Positions 46,286 through 55,626 of a stretch of 64,000 nucleotides of DNA are shown in pieces. The translations under genes and the position numbers were made by a program. This DNA comes from Thioalkalivibrio thiocyanoxidans ARh2. Lineage in GTDB: Bacteria; Pseudomonadota; Gammaproteobacteria; Ectothiorhodospirales; Ectothiorhodospiraceae. The notes under the pieces are model-generated. The model made no database searches and was not told where the DNA came from. It saw only the letters and a program-made list of their open reading frames with translations. The first letter of the stretch is position 1; each line of letters starts with the position of its first letter. The stretch lies in NCBI RefSeq assembly GCF_000385215.1, contig NZ_ARQK01000050.1, positions 17,327 to 81,326 on the forward strand. The letters are read 5' to 3'.

Positions 46286-47113
46286 CTAACTGCAAGCCGC
46301 CTGCCAGGTAGGGACTTGGCCGGGGTCGCGGGTCTCGTCGAGGCGTGCGAGGGTCATTGCCCTGCCCCAGACGCAGCCGCTGTCCAGTGACAGCCAGTTG
46401 GCTCCTCGGCGATGGCCGAGCGCGGCCCAGTGACCGAACACCAGGGGAAAGCCTTCGCTCAAGCGGCCCGGCCAGGCAAACCACGGTGTCAGCGTGGTCG
46501 GGGCGTCTTCCGGTGGGCCATTGCCTGAGAATTCCAGTCCGCCATCGGGTAGCAGGTAGCGCATGCGGGTGAAGGCGTTGATCGTGTAGCGCAGGCGGTC
46601 ATACCCGGTCAGATCCGGGTCCCAGTGGGCGGGTTCGTCGCCGTACATCACCTCGAACAGGGCATGGCGTCGCGCGGGATCGCGCAGTTCGGCCTCCACC
46701 CGTCGGGCCTCGGCCTGCGCGGTTTCGAGACCCCAGTCGGGCGGGATGCCGGCATGCACCAGGGTCCAGCCAGCGTCGGAATCCGTGTGCAGCAGGGGGC
46801 GCTGTGCCAGCCACTCCAGCAGTTCGGCGGCGTCCGGGGCGTCGAGTACGGGGCGCAGGGTGTCCTTGTTTCCGGGGTTGCGCACGCCCTCGGCGGCGGC
46901 GAGCAGGTGCAGGTCGTGATTGCCCAGCACGGCGGTTGCGGCATCGCCCAGGGTGCGGACGCGGCGCAGGCAGCCAAGCGAGTCCGGTCCCCGATTGACC
47001 AGGTCGCCCACCAGCCACAGGTGATCCGTGGCGGGGTCAAAGCGAACCTGCTCCAGCAGGCGTTCCAGCGGGTCCAGGCAGCCCTGGAGATCGCCAACGG
47101 CGTAAAGGGCCAT
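46286..47113 (-). CDS. apaH: Symmetrical bis(5'-nucleosyl)-tetraphosphatase
   Basis: 275 residues, a calcineurin-like phosphoesterase. Ap4A is cut to two ADP; it also removes Np4 caps from RNA. Metal-site motifs GDLQGCLDPL, GDLVNRGPDS and GNHDLHLL are intact. It is last of the lptD-surA-pdxA-rsmA-glk-apaG-apaH run, 4 bases after apaG. Confidence 0.96.
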   Translation of the reverse strand: MALYAVGDLQGCLDPLERLLEQVRFDPATDHLWLVGDLVNRGPDSLGCLRRVRTLGDAATAVLGNHDLHLLAAAEGVRNPGNKDTLRPVLDAPDAAELLEWLAQRPLLHTDSDAGWTLVHAGIPPDWGLETAQAEARRVEAELRDPARRHALFEVMYGDEPAHWDPDLTGYDRLRYTINAFTRMRYLLPDGGLEFSGNGPPEDAPTTLTPWFAWPGRLSEGFPLVFGHWAALGHRRGANWLSLDSGCVWGRAMTLARLDETRDPGQVPTWQAACS

Positions 47114-47117
47114 GCCC

Positions 47118-47510
47118 CTAGTGAAGCGTGCGGGGTACGGAGAGGGTGAAGGGCGGGATCGGCGCCTCGAAGGTGTTGCCGCGTTCGTCCTGCATGCCGT
47201 AGCTGCCCTCCATGGTGCCGACCGGTGTCTCGATCACCGTGCCGCTGGTGTATTCGAAGCTGTCGCCGGGCTCGATGCGTGGCTGTTCCCCCACCACACC
47301 CTCGCCACGTACCTCCTGCGTCTGGTCGCGGCCGTCGCGGATGATCCAGTGACGGTTCAGCAGCTGCACGGTCAGCGCGCCGGAGTTGCGGATCGTGATG
47401 TGGTAGGCGAACACATAGCGGTCGTCATCGGGCTCCGACTGTTCCTCGACGTAGGCCGTGGCGACCTCGATCTCGATCGCATGTTCTTCGGTTGCTTGGG
47501 GCGAATTCAT
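47118..47510 (-). CDS. apaG: ApaG family protein
   Basis: 130 residues, a small immunoglobulin-like fold (DUF525). Family signatures are YVFAYHITIRNSG, LLNRHWIIRDGRDQTQEVRGEGVVGEQP and FEYTSGTVIETPVGTMEGSY. Linked to Co2+ resistance; the molecular role is unclear. Confidence 0.95.
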   Translation of the reverse strand: MNSPQATEEHAIEIEVATAYVEEQSEPDDDRYVFAYHITIRNSGALTVQLLNRHWIIRDGRDQTQEVRGEGVVGEQPRIEPGDSFEYTSGTVIETPVGTMEGSYGMQDERGNTFEAPIPPFTLSVPRTLH

Positions 47511-47545
47511 TTGTTTACGGCTCCTTTTGGGGGAAACACTGCTGG

Positions 47546-48523
47546 TCAGTGGTTCCCCTGCCGCCAGGCGCTGACGGCAGCGCCCAGCAGGCCGGGTTCA
47601 GGGTGCATGATAAGGGACACAGGCAGACGCTCAAGCAAGTGGGTCATCGGTGGGCGATTATGCAGGGCCTGCAGAAACGTTGCCTCCTGGAAGTAATCGG
47701 CCCAGCGCGGGGCAATCCCGCCGGCCAGATACAGCCCGCCGGTGGGCAGGGCGGTCAGGGCCATGTCGGCCAGTTGTCCTGCATAGATCCTCACGAAACG
47801 CTGGACGACCGCGAGGGCCGCCGCGTGGCCACCATCGGCCAGGTCACTGACCGCGGCGGCCGGGTCGGCAGCCGTCAGGGCCCGCGCCAGCGTGGCATCG
47901 TCCCGGCGTGCCAGTTCAAAGCGTGCGATGCGCGCAATGCCGCGACCGCTAAGCAGGTGCTCGCGGGTGCAAAGCCCTTCCTCGGCGCTGACAAACGCCG
48001 CGAGTGCCGCCTCGTCCGCGTCGGCGGGGGAAAAGCGTGCGTGGCCCCCTTCGCCGGGATGGATGGCGGGCTGGTGGGGCGGGCCGACCAGGCAGGTCCC
48101 GAGACCTGTTCCGGCCCCGACCACCAGGCGCAGGCCGTCTGCATCGGCTGCCGCGTTCTGCAGGGTGATCCGGTCCCCGGGTTCAAGGGCATCCAGGCAG
48201 GCGCCGACAGCGGCGAAATCGTTGATCAGTGCGACCGGGATGCCCAGGGTCTGTTCGAGTGCGCGCGCGTCCAGTTCGGGCCAGTCGAGGTTGGTCGCGC
48301 GGGCCCGGCCGCCTTGCACGGGGCCGGCCAGGGCCAGACCGGCGGCCGCCAGCGGCTCGGCTGGATCGACCTCGGTGCGCCAGGCCTCGAGGATGTGGCC
48401 CAGGTCCGGAAAGTCGCGGCTGGGGTAGCGGTGGATGTCGTGCAGCGACCAGTGTGCGCCGCTGTGGCGGGCACGTGCGACCCGGGTGCGGGTACCTCCG
48501 ATGTCGGCCACGATGAAGTCCAT
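47546..48523 (-). CDS. glk: Glucokinase
   Basis: 325 residues of the Glk (not ROK) family. ATP site VADIGGTRTRVA, sugar-binding ALINDFAAVG with NLDWPELD, phosphate loop VGAGTGLGTCLV and EGGHARFSP are seen. It phosphorylates glucose. It is inserted between rsmA and apaG, which are neighbours in E. coli. Confidence 0.93.
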   Translation of the reverse strand: MDFIVADIGGTRTRVARARHSGAHWSLHDIHRYPSRDFPDLGHILEAWRTEVDPAEPLAAAGLALAGPVQGGRARATNLDWPELDARALEQTLGIPVALINDFAAVGACLDALEPGDRITLQNAAADADGLRLVVGAGTGLGTCLVGPPHQPAIHPGEGGHARFSPADADEAALAAFVSAEEGLCTREHLLSGRGIARIARFELARRDDATLARALTAADPAAAVSDLADGGHAAALAVVQRFVRIYAGQLADMALTALPTGGLYLAGGIAPRWADYFQEATFLQALHNRPPMTHLLERLPVSLIMHPEPGLLGAAVSAWRQGNH

Positions 48524-48563
48524 AGGGCGATGATAGCGGATCGCTGCCCGCTGGCGTGATGGG

Positions 48564-49364
48564 TCAGTGCGCGGCGGCCAGTCGCGCCAGGGCCGCGAAG
48601 CCGTGGACGTCCACGGTCTCCGGGCGGGCGCCCGGGTCCAGGTGTGCCGCCTCGATCAGGGCGGCATCCACCAGCCCGGAGAGCCCCCGCCGCAGCGTCT
48701 TGCGGCGGTTGGAGAAGGCCTGGTTCACAACCTTTGCGAACACCGGGTACAGCGCGCTGTCCACCAGCGGCGCCTCCAGTGGTGTGATGCGCACGACCGC
48801 GGAGTGGACCTTGGGCGGCGGGTGGAAGGCGCCGGGGGGGACCCCGAACAGCGACTGGGCCCGGGCGCGCGCCGCGAGCATGACTGTCAGGCGACCATAG
48901 GTCTTGCTGCCGGGGGCGGCGGTCATGCGCTCGACCACCTCGCGCTGCAGGAGGAAGTGCATGTCGCGGATGGCGTCCACCTGCTCGAGCAGATGGAACA
49001 GCAGGGGGGTCGAGATGTTGTAGGGGAGGTTGCCCACGATCCGCCAGCCACCCTCCGGTGTCGGACCAAGGCTTGCCAGGTCCAGATTCAGGGCGTCGCC
49101 TTCGTGGAGTTCCAGGCGCTCCGGGGCAAAGGCGGCGCGCAGGCCAGCCGCCAGGTCACGGTCGATCTCCACTGCGACCAGGCGGTTCAGGCGCTCCAGC
49201 AAGGCGCCGGTCAGGGCCCCCCGGCCGGGTCCGATCTCCAGCACCGGGTCGTCGGGGCGTGGGGCGATCGCGCCGACGATGCGCGCGAGCATGGCCTGAT
49301 CATGCAGGAAGTTCTGGCCGAACCGCTTGCGGATCGGCGGCAGCGCGCTACCCATGTGCGGCAT
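48564..49364 (-). CDS. rsmA: 16S rRNA dimethyladenosine transferase RsmA/KsgA
   Basis: 266 residues from an ATG that shares its A with the pdxA stop (TGATG), which argues for this start over an internal ATG nine bases on. It dimethylates A1518 and A1519 with SAM. Motifs are RKRFGQNFLHD, EIGPGRGALTG and NLPYNISTPLLFHLL. The C-terminal domain has NRRKTLRRGL. Confidence 0.96.
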   Translation of the reverse strand: MPHMGSALPPIRKRFGQNFLHDQAMLARIVGAIAPRPDDPVLEIGPGRGALTGALLERLNRLVAVEIDRDLAAGLRAAFAPERLELHEGDALNLDLASLGPTPEGGWRIVGNLPYNISTPLLFHLLEQVDAIRDMHFLLQREVVERMTAAPGSKTYGRLTVMLAARARAQSLFGVPPGAFHPPPKVHSAVVRITPLEAPLVDSALYPVFAKVVNQAFSNRRKTLRRGLSGLVDAALIEAAHLDPGARPETVDVHGFAALARLAAAH

Positions 49365-50428
49365 CACCCATGGGCGTGCGCGGCCTGTGCCTGCAGGCGA
49401 TGGCGGGCCAGTTCCCGGGCCAGGCTCTCGGCCGCGAGGAAGCTGCCGACCTCCGCGCGGCCGCTGCCGGCCAGGTCGAGGGCCGTGCCGTGATCGACCG
49501 AGGTGCGCACGAAGGGCAGCCCGAGGGTCACATTGACCGCATGTCCGAATCCCGCGTGCTTGAGTACCGGGAGCCCCTGGTCGTGATACATCGCCAGTAC
49601 CGCGTCGACGTCGGCGAGGGCGCGCGGCGTGAATGCGGTATCCGCGGGCAGCGGCCCGCGCAGGTCCAGGCCCTCGGCGCGCAGCCGGTCGAGCGTCGGG
49701 GTGATGACCTCGATCTCCTCGCGCCCCAGCACGCCGTCCTCGCCGGCGTGCGGGTTCAGCCCGCACACGCCGATGCGCGGGTGTTTGATCCCGAAGTCCT
49801 CGGCGAGGTCGTGGTGGAGTACGCGGGTGACCGCTTCGATGCGTTCCGGCGTGATCGCATCGGGGACGTCGCGCAGGGAAAGGTGGGTGGTCACCAGTGC
49901 GACTCGCAGGGATTCGGTGGCCAGCATCATCACGGGCATGGGCGCGCCGGCGCGCTCGGCCAGCCACTCGGTATGACCACTGAAGGAGATGCCGGCACGG
50001 TTGATCACGCCCTTGTGCACCGGGCCGGTGACCATCGCGTCGAAGGTGCCATCGAGACAGCCATCGGCGGCGGCGGCGAGCATTGCCAGCACGCCCTCGG
50101 CGTGCCGGGGGTCGAGGGTGCCCGTTTGCACGGGGCCGCCGGCCGGGACCGCGATGACCTCCAGCGTGCCGCGCGGTGTGGCGGCGCGCGGGCGTTCGGG
50201 GTCGAAGGGGATCAGGTGGATGGACCGGCCCAGTCGGTGTGCCCGTTGTTCCAGCACATCCGGGTCACCGATGGCGATGCGCTGGGCGCCGCCGCCAGGC
50301 TCGTGGGCCAGGGCAATCAGCAGATCCGGCCCGATCCCGGCCGGTTCGCCAGCGGTCAGCGCCAGACGCGGGATGGCGCCCGGCGTCCGGGCGTCAGGAG
50401 CCGAAGCCGTCAACGCGGTATTCGACAT
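49364..50428 (-). CDS. pdxA: 4-hydroxythreonine-4-phosphate dehydrogenase
   Basis: 354 residues. It catalyses a step in pyridoxal-5'-phosphate synthesis. Zn-binding and substrate motifs are visible: LTAGEPAGIGPDL, ISFSGHTEWLAE, CGLNPHAGEDG, MYHDQGLPVLK. It overlaps the surA 3' end by 35 bases, so a later start near residue 20 is possible, but translation coupling is common here. Confidence 0.95.
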   Translation of the reverse strand: MSNTALTASAPDARTPGAIPRLALTAGEPAGIGPDLLIALAHEPGGGAQRIAIGDPDVLEQRAHRLGRSIHLIPFDPERPRAATPRGTLEVIAVPAGGPVQTGTLDPRHAEGVLAMLAAAADGCLDGTFDAMVTGPVHKGVINRAGISFSGHTEWLAERAGAPMPVMMLATESLRVALVTTHLSLRDVPDAITPERIEAVTRVLHHDLAEDFGIKHPRIGVCGLNPHAGEDGVLGREEIEVITPTLDRLRAEGLDLRGPLPADTAFTPRALADVDAVLAMYHDQGLPVLKHAGFGHAVNVTLGLPFVRTSVDHGTALDLAGSGRAEVGSFLAAESLARELARHRLQAQAAHAHG

Positions 50429-51821
50429 AGGCCTCGTCGCGCAGACGACGCATCCACAGTTCGATCTCTTCCTCGCGCTTGCGATTTTGCAGGATCTCGC
50501 GGGCGCGGGCCCGGATCTGCTCGCGCGAGGTGTCGACCTCGCGGTGGTCGAGGACCTCGATGATGTGCCAGCCGAACTGGCTCTCCACTGGCTCGCTGAT
50601 CTCGCCCGGCTGCAGGGCGTTCATCGCCTCTTCGAACTCCGGCACCAGCTCGCCGGGACTGATCCAGCCGAGCTTTCCGCCCTGGGCGGCGGAGCCGGGG
50701 TCGTCGGAGTTTGCGCGGGCCAGGGCCTCGAAGTCACTGCCCTCGCGGATGCGGTTGTACAGGGACTCGGCCTGGCGGCGGGCCTCTTCTTCGGTGCGGA
50801 CCTGGTCCGGACTGATCAGGATGTGGCGCACCTGCGTCTGTTGTACCCGGGTCTGGTCGCCGCCCTCGCGGTCGACGAGCTTCATGATGTGGAAGCCGTT
50901 CGGCGAGCGCAGCACGTCGGTGATCTCGCCGGTGCGCATCAGCACGGCCTCGCGGGCAAACACGGAGGGGATTTCGCCGGCGGTGCGCCAGCCGAGGTCG
51001 CCGCCCTCCAGGGCATCCGGGGCGTCGGATTCGGCGATCGCCACGCTGGCGAAGTCCTCGCCCTCGCGTACCCGCTGACGCAGTTCGCGGGCCTTCTCGC
51101 GGGCGGTGGCGATCTGGCTGGAGTCCGCGCCGGGCGGCAGGGAGACCTGGATATGTGCGATGCGATAGCGCACGCCGCGGTCGATCGCCCCACTCTCCGA
51201 GGCGATCAGGTCCGCGATCTCCTGATCGCTGACACGAATCTGGTTGTCGACCTGGCGGCGCTGCAGCTGGTTGACGGTCAGCTCGTTGCGGATCTGTTCG
51301 CGGAAGGCGTTGAAGTCGACGCCGTCCTGCAGCAGAGCCTGACGCAGCTGCGGCAGGGTCATGCGGTTCTCGCGCGCGATGTTCTCCATCGCCCGGTTCA
51401 GGGTCATTTCGTCGATGTTGATGCCGACCCGCTCGGCCTCCTGCAGCTGAACGCGTTCGACGATCAGCCGTTCCATGACCTGTCGCGCAAGAGTGTCGCG
51501 ATCCGGCGGGCGGGTGCCGCGTTCCATCATCTGCTGGGCGACCAGGTTCATGCGCTCGACCAGTTCGCGCTGGGTCACCACGTCGTCGCCGACCACGACC
51601 AGGATGCGGTCGGTGAACTGATCGCCCTCCGGGGGCGTGATGGGCGCGGCAGGGGCGCCGGCCTCGGAGGCGGCTCCGGGGGTGACCGGGGCCTCTACGG
51701 CATCCTCGGGTTGTTCGCCGCCGGGGACCTGGGCCTGTGCGGAAAGCCCAAGGCCCATGAGCACGGCGCCCAGTAGCGGGAGCCAGAAGGCCCGGCGATG
51801 TTGGTCAGGGGAGTGCGTCAT
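50394..51821 (-). CDS. surA: Periplasmic chaperone/peptidyl-prolyl isomerase SurA
   Basis: 475 residues. A signal peptide (LMGLGLSAQAQ) is followed by a Pro/Ala-rich segment and the N-terminal chaperone domain (about 70-200). Two parvulin domains follow, with RIAHIQVSLP and VRHILISPDQV, and a C-terminal helix. It escorts outer-membrane proteins including LptD, to which it is coupled by a 17-base overlap. At 475 it is slightly longer than E. coli SurA (428) because of the N-terminal linker. Confidence 0.96.
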   Translation of the reverse strand: MTHSPDQHRRAFWLPLLGAVLMGLGLSAQAQVPGGEQPEDAVEAPVTPGAASEAGAPAAPITPPEGDQFTDRILVVVGDDVVTQRELVERMNLVAQQMMERGTRPPDRDTLARQVMERLIVERVQLQEAERVGINIDEMTLNRAMENIARENRMTLPQLRQALLQDGVDFNAFREQIRNELTVNQLQRRQVDNQIRVSDQEIADLIASESGAIDRGVRYRIAHIQVSLPPGADSSQIATAREKARELRQRVREGEDFASVAIAESDAPDALEGGDLGWRTAGEIPSVFAREAVLMRTGEITDVLRSPNGFHIMKLVDREGGDQTRVQQTQVRHILISPDQVRTEEEARRQAESLYNRIREGSDFEALARANSDDPGSAAQGGKLGWISPGELVPEFEEAMNALQPGEISEPVESQFGWHIIEVLDHREVDTSREQIRARAREILQNRKREEEIELWMRRLRDEAYVEYRVDGFGS

Positions 51822-54060
51822 ATCCGGCTATACCCTCGCTCAAAAGCGAATCCACGCCGGAATCGAAGCGTCCGAGCCCGTCCAGCGTGAGTTGGAAATA
51901 AATCGAGTTGTCGTAGGTCTCGTCGAAGTCGTAGGCGCGGCGGGCGACCACTCGGATGCCATAGCAGCAACTACGATACTGAAGGCCGGCCAGAAGTTCG
52001 AGATCACGCTCCTCCTGCAGGCTGTAATTCCAGCGCCCGATCGCATCGATGCGCGGGGTCACCGGCCACAGCACGGAGACATCGGTCTGGTCGATGGAGC
52101 GGTTGCCCGCCTCGCGCTGACGATACCCCACGTTGATGCGGGCGCGCGCACTCGGGCTGTAGCTGACCGACAGCGCTGTGAGGGTGGTCTCCTCTTCGTC
52201 CTGGTTGTACAGGATGGAGCCGCGACCGCTCCAGGCGTCGCCAATGCGCACGCGGCCCTCCAGGGCGAGATCGGAGCGGGATTCGGTCAGTGGATCGCCG
52301 TCCGGGTCGCGGCGGACTTCGCGGTCCTCGAAGTAGCGGATCTGGCCGGCGGACAGGCTCATCCGCTCCTGGCCGGTCTGCTCGTCGAAGACCCGCGTGG
52401 TCAGCGCGGTGGTCAGCTGGTGGGTATCGCCGACCCGGTCGGCGCCGACGAAGCGGTCGAGGCTGAACAGGTTGTCGAAGCTGAAGTCCGCCTCGCCGGT
52501 GTCGAAGACCGGGATATCGGTCTGGTCGACGAACGGGACATAGCCGTAGAAGATCCTCGGCTCCAGCGTCTGCAGGCGACGCCCGTCCTGGATCGGGCGC
52601 TCGAAGACCAGCCCGGTGTCGATCGATGCCCGCGGCACGGTGCGGCTGATCGACTCGGGCCCCGGTTCGCCCCGGCGGTCCAGTTCGTAATGGGTATAGC
52701 GCACGCCGGCACTGGGCTCGAAGAAGAAGCCGCCGGTATCGAAGCGCCAGGAGGCCGTGGGGTTGAGGTCGAAGCGCGTGCCCAGGGGCTCCAGCGAGTC
52801 GCCCTCGCTGCGCTCGAAGCGCACCAGCTCGGTGTCCAGGTCCCAGGCCAGCCCGCGCCCCAGATACTCGCCCGCCTCCAGGGTGATCTGCGGCAGGCGC
52901 TGGTAGGGCTCGCGCTGGGCGCGCAGCTCGGGATCGACGATCTGGTAGTCCTCGATCCGGGTGCGCAGGCGGTAGGCCGGCTGGTTGTAGGTCAGGTCCG
53001 CACGGCGGCGCAGATAGGGCGTGCTGCCGGAGTAGCGGTCGGCGCCACCGAAGTCGCGGAAATACTCGCTGTCGGAGGCGTCGGCGGCGTCCAGGCGAAA
53101 GCGCAGGTCCGAGGTCAGGCGGCTCTGGTGAAACCACTGCACGTAGTGCCGGTCGTCGCCGAATTCGCTGTCACTCGGCAGGTAGCGGATGTCGGCCACG
53201 CCCTCGTGGCGGGGTTGCAGGTAGCGGAACTCGGTGCCGAGCTTCACCCCACGATCCGCCATGACTCGCGGGGTGAAAGTCGCGTCGTAGTTTGGCGCGA
53301 TGTTCCAGTACCAGGGTGTGCTGATATCGGCTCCGTGGCGTGAGCTGACCCCGGCGCTGGGCAGCAGGAAGCCGCTCTGGCGGCGGTCGTCCAGCGGGAA
53401 GTGGATGTACGGCGTGTAGGCGATGGGTACGCCCTTGAAATGGACGCGGGCGTGACGGGCGACGCCGATCCCGCGTTCGCGGTCCAGTTCCAGGTCGCGC
53501 GTGCGCAGCCGCCAGCTGTCGTTGTCGATCGGGCAGGTGGTGTATTCGGCATCCTCGAACTCGTGCAGGTGGGGCGCGAGCTGGATGCCCACCCCGGCGC
53601 TGCCGCGTGCCGGCACGGATTGCACCAGGTAGTCGATGCGCCGGAACTCCCCGGTCTCCTCGTCCAGGCGGTATTCGCCGCCGTCGGTATGCAGCAGCAG
53701 GTCGCCGTCGAACAGCCGGGTGTCACCCTCGGTGCGGGCCACGCCCGTCGCGCGGTCATATTCGAGGAAATCGGTATCCAGGCGCCGACCGTGCTCGAAG
53801 AGCTGGACATTGCCGCGGGCGCTGATGAGCTCGCCCTCGCGGCGTACATGGTCGGCATCGATATCGGTGATCTCGACTGCGAGTTCGCGCAGCTCCGGCC
53901 ACTCCATGTCGGGGGCGAACTCGCAGCCGGGCGGGCGCTCCAGCCGCTCGGGCTGGGCCTGCGCCGTCGTGGCGGTAATGCCGAGCGCGAGGGCGATTGC
54001 GATCCACGCCGTGGCCCGGCGGTTCAGTGGGCTTGCGTGGCCGGCAGGCGGAGGCGTCAT
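51805..54060 (-). CDS. lptD: LPS-assembly protein LptD
   Basis: 751 residues from the ATG at 54060; a GTG 24 bases earlier sits inside a hairpin. A signal peptide (ends near TTAQAQ) is followed by an OstA/LptA-like jellyroll (about 35-200) and a C-terminal beta barrel. The four Cys needed for the two disulfides are present: one near the mature N-terminus (PPGCEF), one in TTCPID, and the adjacent pair SCCYG near the C-terminus, matching the 31/173/724/725 pattern of E. coli. It inserts LPS in the outer leaflet with LptE. Confidence 0.95.
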   Translation of the reverse strand: MTPPPAGHASPLNRRATAWIAIALALGITATTAQAQPERLERPPGCEFAPDMEWPELRELAVEITDIDADHVRREGELISARGNVQLFEHGRRLDTDFLEYDRATGVARTEGDTRLFDGDLLLHTDGGEYRLDEETGEFRRIDYLVQSVPARGSAGVGIQLAPHLHEFEDAEYTTCPIDNDSWRLRTRDLELDRERGIGVARHARVHFKGVPIAYTPYIHFPLDDRRQSGFLLPSAGVSSRHGADISTPWYWNIAPNYDATFTPRVMADRGVKLGTEFRYLQPRHEGVADIRYLPSDSEFGDDRHYVQWFHQSRLTSDLRFRLDAADASDSEYFRDFGGADRYSGSTPYLRRRADLTYNQPAYRLRTRIEDYQIVDPELRAQREPYQRLPQITLEAGEYLGRGLAWDLDTELVRFERSEGDSLEPLGTRFDLNPTASWRFDTGGFFFEPSAGVRYTHYELDRRGEPGPESISRTVPRASIDTGLVFERPIQDGRRLQTLEPRIFYGYVPFVDQTDIPVFDTGEADFSFDNLFSLDRFVGADRVGDTHQLTTALTTRVFDEQTGQERMSLSAGQIRYFEDREVRRDPDGDPLTESRSDLALEGRVRIGDAWSGRGSILYNQDEEETTLTALSVSYSPSARARINVGYRQREAGNRSIDQTDVSVLWPVTPRIDAIGRWNYSLQEERDLELLAGLQYRSCCYGIRVVARRAYDFDETYDNSIYFQLTLDGLGRFDSGVDSLLSEGIAGYDALP

Positions 54061-54073
54061 GCGGGATTTATTC

Positions 54074-54111
54074 TGGGAAAACACTGATCATTCCTGATCA
54101 GTGTTTTCCCA
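54074..54111. repeat. 17-bp perfect inverted repeat between adk and lptD
   Basis: TGGGAAAACACTGATCA (54074-54090) is followed by a four-base loop and its exact reverse complement (54095-54111). One arm overlaps the last codons and stop of adk. No T-run follows on either strand. Confidence 0.9.
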
Positions 54112-54745
54112 AAAGCTGGCGGATTTCGTCGAAGATCAGCACGATGTCGCGGGTGCCGTTTACATGCTTGAGCAGCTCGCGGCCGGCGTAGTATTCGATC
54201 AGTGGCCGGGTCTGTTCCTCGTAGACCTTCAGGCGATTGACGACGGTCTGCTCGGTGTCATCGGCGCGGTGCATCAGTTCGCCGCCGCACAGATCGCACA
54301 CGCCTTCCTGTTTGGGGGGGAAGGTATGGGTGTTGAACACGGCCCCGCAGTCGCCGCAGGAGACACGGCCGGTCAGGCGCTGTTTCAGCTCCTCGAACGG
54401 CACATCGATCTGGATGACCTGGTCGAGTGGTGCGCCAAGCTCCTCGAGCATGGTGTCCAGGGCCTCGGCCTGGGCGACGTTGCGCGGGAAGCCGTCGAGG
54501 ATGTATCCCTCCTGCGCATCCGGCTCCTGCAGCCGGTCGCGGATCAGGCCCAAGGCGATGTCGTCGGGTACCAGCTGCCCCGCGTTCATCGCGCTTTCGA
54601 CCTCGCGGCCCAGCTCGGTCCGGGCGGCCATTGCGGCGCGCAGCAGGTCGCCGGTCGAGACATGGGGGATGCCGAAGGTCGAGACGATCTTCTTGGCCTG
54701 GGTGCCCTTGCCGGAACCCGGTGCCCCCATCAGGACGATACGCAT
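54098..54745 (-). CDS. adk: Adenylate kinase
   Basis: 215 residues from ATG at 54745. It interconverts ATP, AMP and ADP. The P-loop GAPGSGKGTQAKK and LDGFPRNVAQAE are intact. The LID carries four Cys (CGDCG and CDLCGG), so it binds zinc, unlike the E. coli enzyme. The reading frame extends further upstream without a better start. AGGAGG precedes this ATG. Confidence 0.97.
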   Translation of the reverse strand: MRIVLMGAPGSGKGTQAKKIVSTFGIPHVSTGDLLRAAMAARTELGREVESAMNAGQLVPDDIALGLIRDRLQEPDAQEGYILDGFPRNVAQAEALDTMLEELGAPLDQVIQIDVPFEELKQRLTGRVSCGDCGAVFNTHTFPPKQEGVCDLCGGELMHRADDTEQTVVNRLKVYEEQTRPLIEYYAGRELLKHVNGTRDIVLIFDEIRQLLGKH

Positions 54746-54869
54746 GACTGCCTCCTGCTGCCCGGTGCGTCGCCGAACCGCAGCACAAGCCGGGTACGGA
54801 GCGGCACGGTGAATGGCCTTCGGGCGACGCATTGCGGCAATGAGGCGCAAACCGTTCCCCGAGCGCGGT

Positions 54870-54899
54870 CTTATACCGCCTGATGGCAAGCCGTCGCAA
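54870..54899 (-). promoter_or_regulatory. Promoter for adk
   Basis: On the minus strand TTGCGA (54894-54899) and TATAAG (54870-54875) have an 18-base spacer, giving a leader of about 120 bases before adk. Confidence 0.6.
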
Positions 54900-54943
54900 C
54901 CGGGGGCTTCGCTGACGGGTGCCATTGCGGGTGCACTCCCCTG

Positions 54944-54949
54944 TATAAT
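54944..54949 (+). promoter_or_regulatory. Promoter -10 for ppa
   Basis: An exact TATAAT lies 36 bases upstream of the ppa ATG. The -35 is weak; no TTGACA-like hexamer lies at 16-18 bases. Confidence 0.5.
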
Positions 54950-54985
54950 CCCCCGCTCTTCAAAACAATCGGAATATACTCAAGC

Positions 54986-55522
54986 ATGGACCTCAACCAG
55001 ATCGAAGCCGGCAAGGATCTCCCCAACGACATCAATGTGGTGATCGAGATCCCCACCCAGGGCCAGCCCGTCAAGTACGAGATGGACAAGGACAGCGGGG
55101 CTCTGGTGGTCGATCGCTTTATGGCGGTCGCGATGTTCTATCCGTGCAACTACGGATTCATCCCGAACACGGAGTCGGAAGACAACGACCCGGTGGACGT
55201 GCTGGTGATCACCCCGGTGCCACTGCTGCCGGGCTCGGTCGTGCGTTCGCGCCCGATTGGTATGCTGAAGATGACCGACGAGGCCGGGGTGGACGCGAAG
55301 ATCCTCGCGGTGCCGGTGGACAAGCTGTGCACGCAGTCCGCGCGGTTCCAGAGCCCGGACGACGTGCCGAAGGAACTCCTGGATTCGATCAAGCACTTCT
55401 TCGAGCGCTACAAGGAGCTGGAGAAGGGCAAGTGGGTCAAGGTCGAGGGCTGGACGGGCGCCGAAGAGGCCAAGGCGGAGATTGTTGCCAGCTACAAGCG
55501 TTACCAGAAGAGCAAGATCTGA
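54986..55522 (+). CDS. ppa: Inorganic pyrophosphatase
   Basis: 178 residues, family I. It hydrolyses PPi to drive biosynthesis. The metal-binding signature [13 protein letters not shown] lies near residue 65, and [11 protein letters not shown] just before. Divergent from adk by 240 bases, with facing promoters. The intergenic space otherwise shows nothing I can name. Confidence 0.97.
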   Translation: MDLNQIEAGKDLPNDINVVIEIPTQGQPVKYEMDKDSGALVVDRFMAVAMFYPCNYGFIPNTESEDNDPVDVLVITPVPLLPGSVVRSRPIGMLKMTDEAGVDAKILAVPVDKLCTQSARFQSPDDVPKELLDSIKHFFERYKELEKGKWVKVEGWTGAEEAKAEIVASYKRYQKSKI

Positions 55523-55626
55523 GCCGGTAGCGGCCCGGCCACAGCGCATGGCGCGGATCGCCCCCGCTTCTCCGGGGTCGACTGCCGCCGCGTGCGCGGC
55601 GTTTGTCGGTGTGGCGGTTCCCTGAG

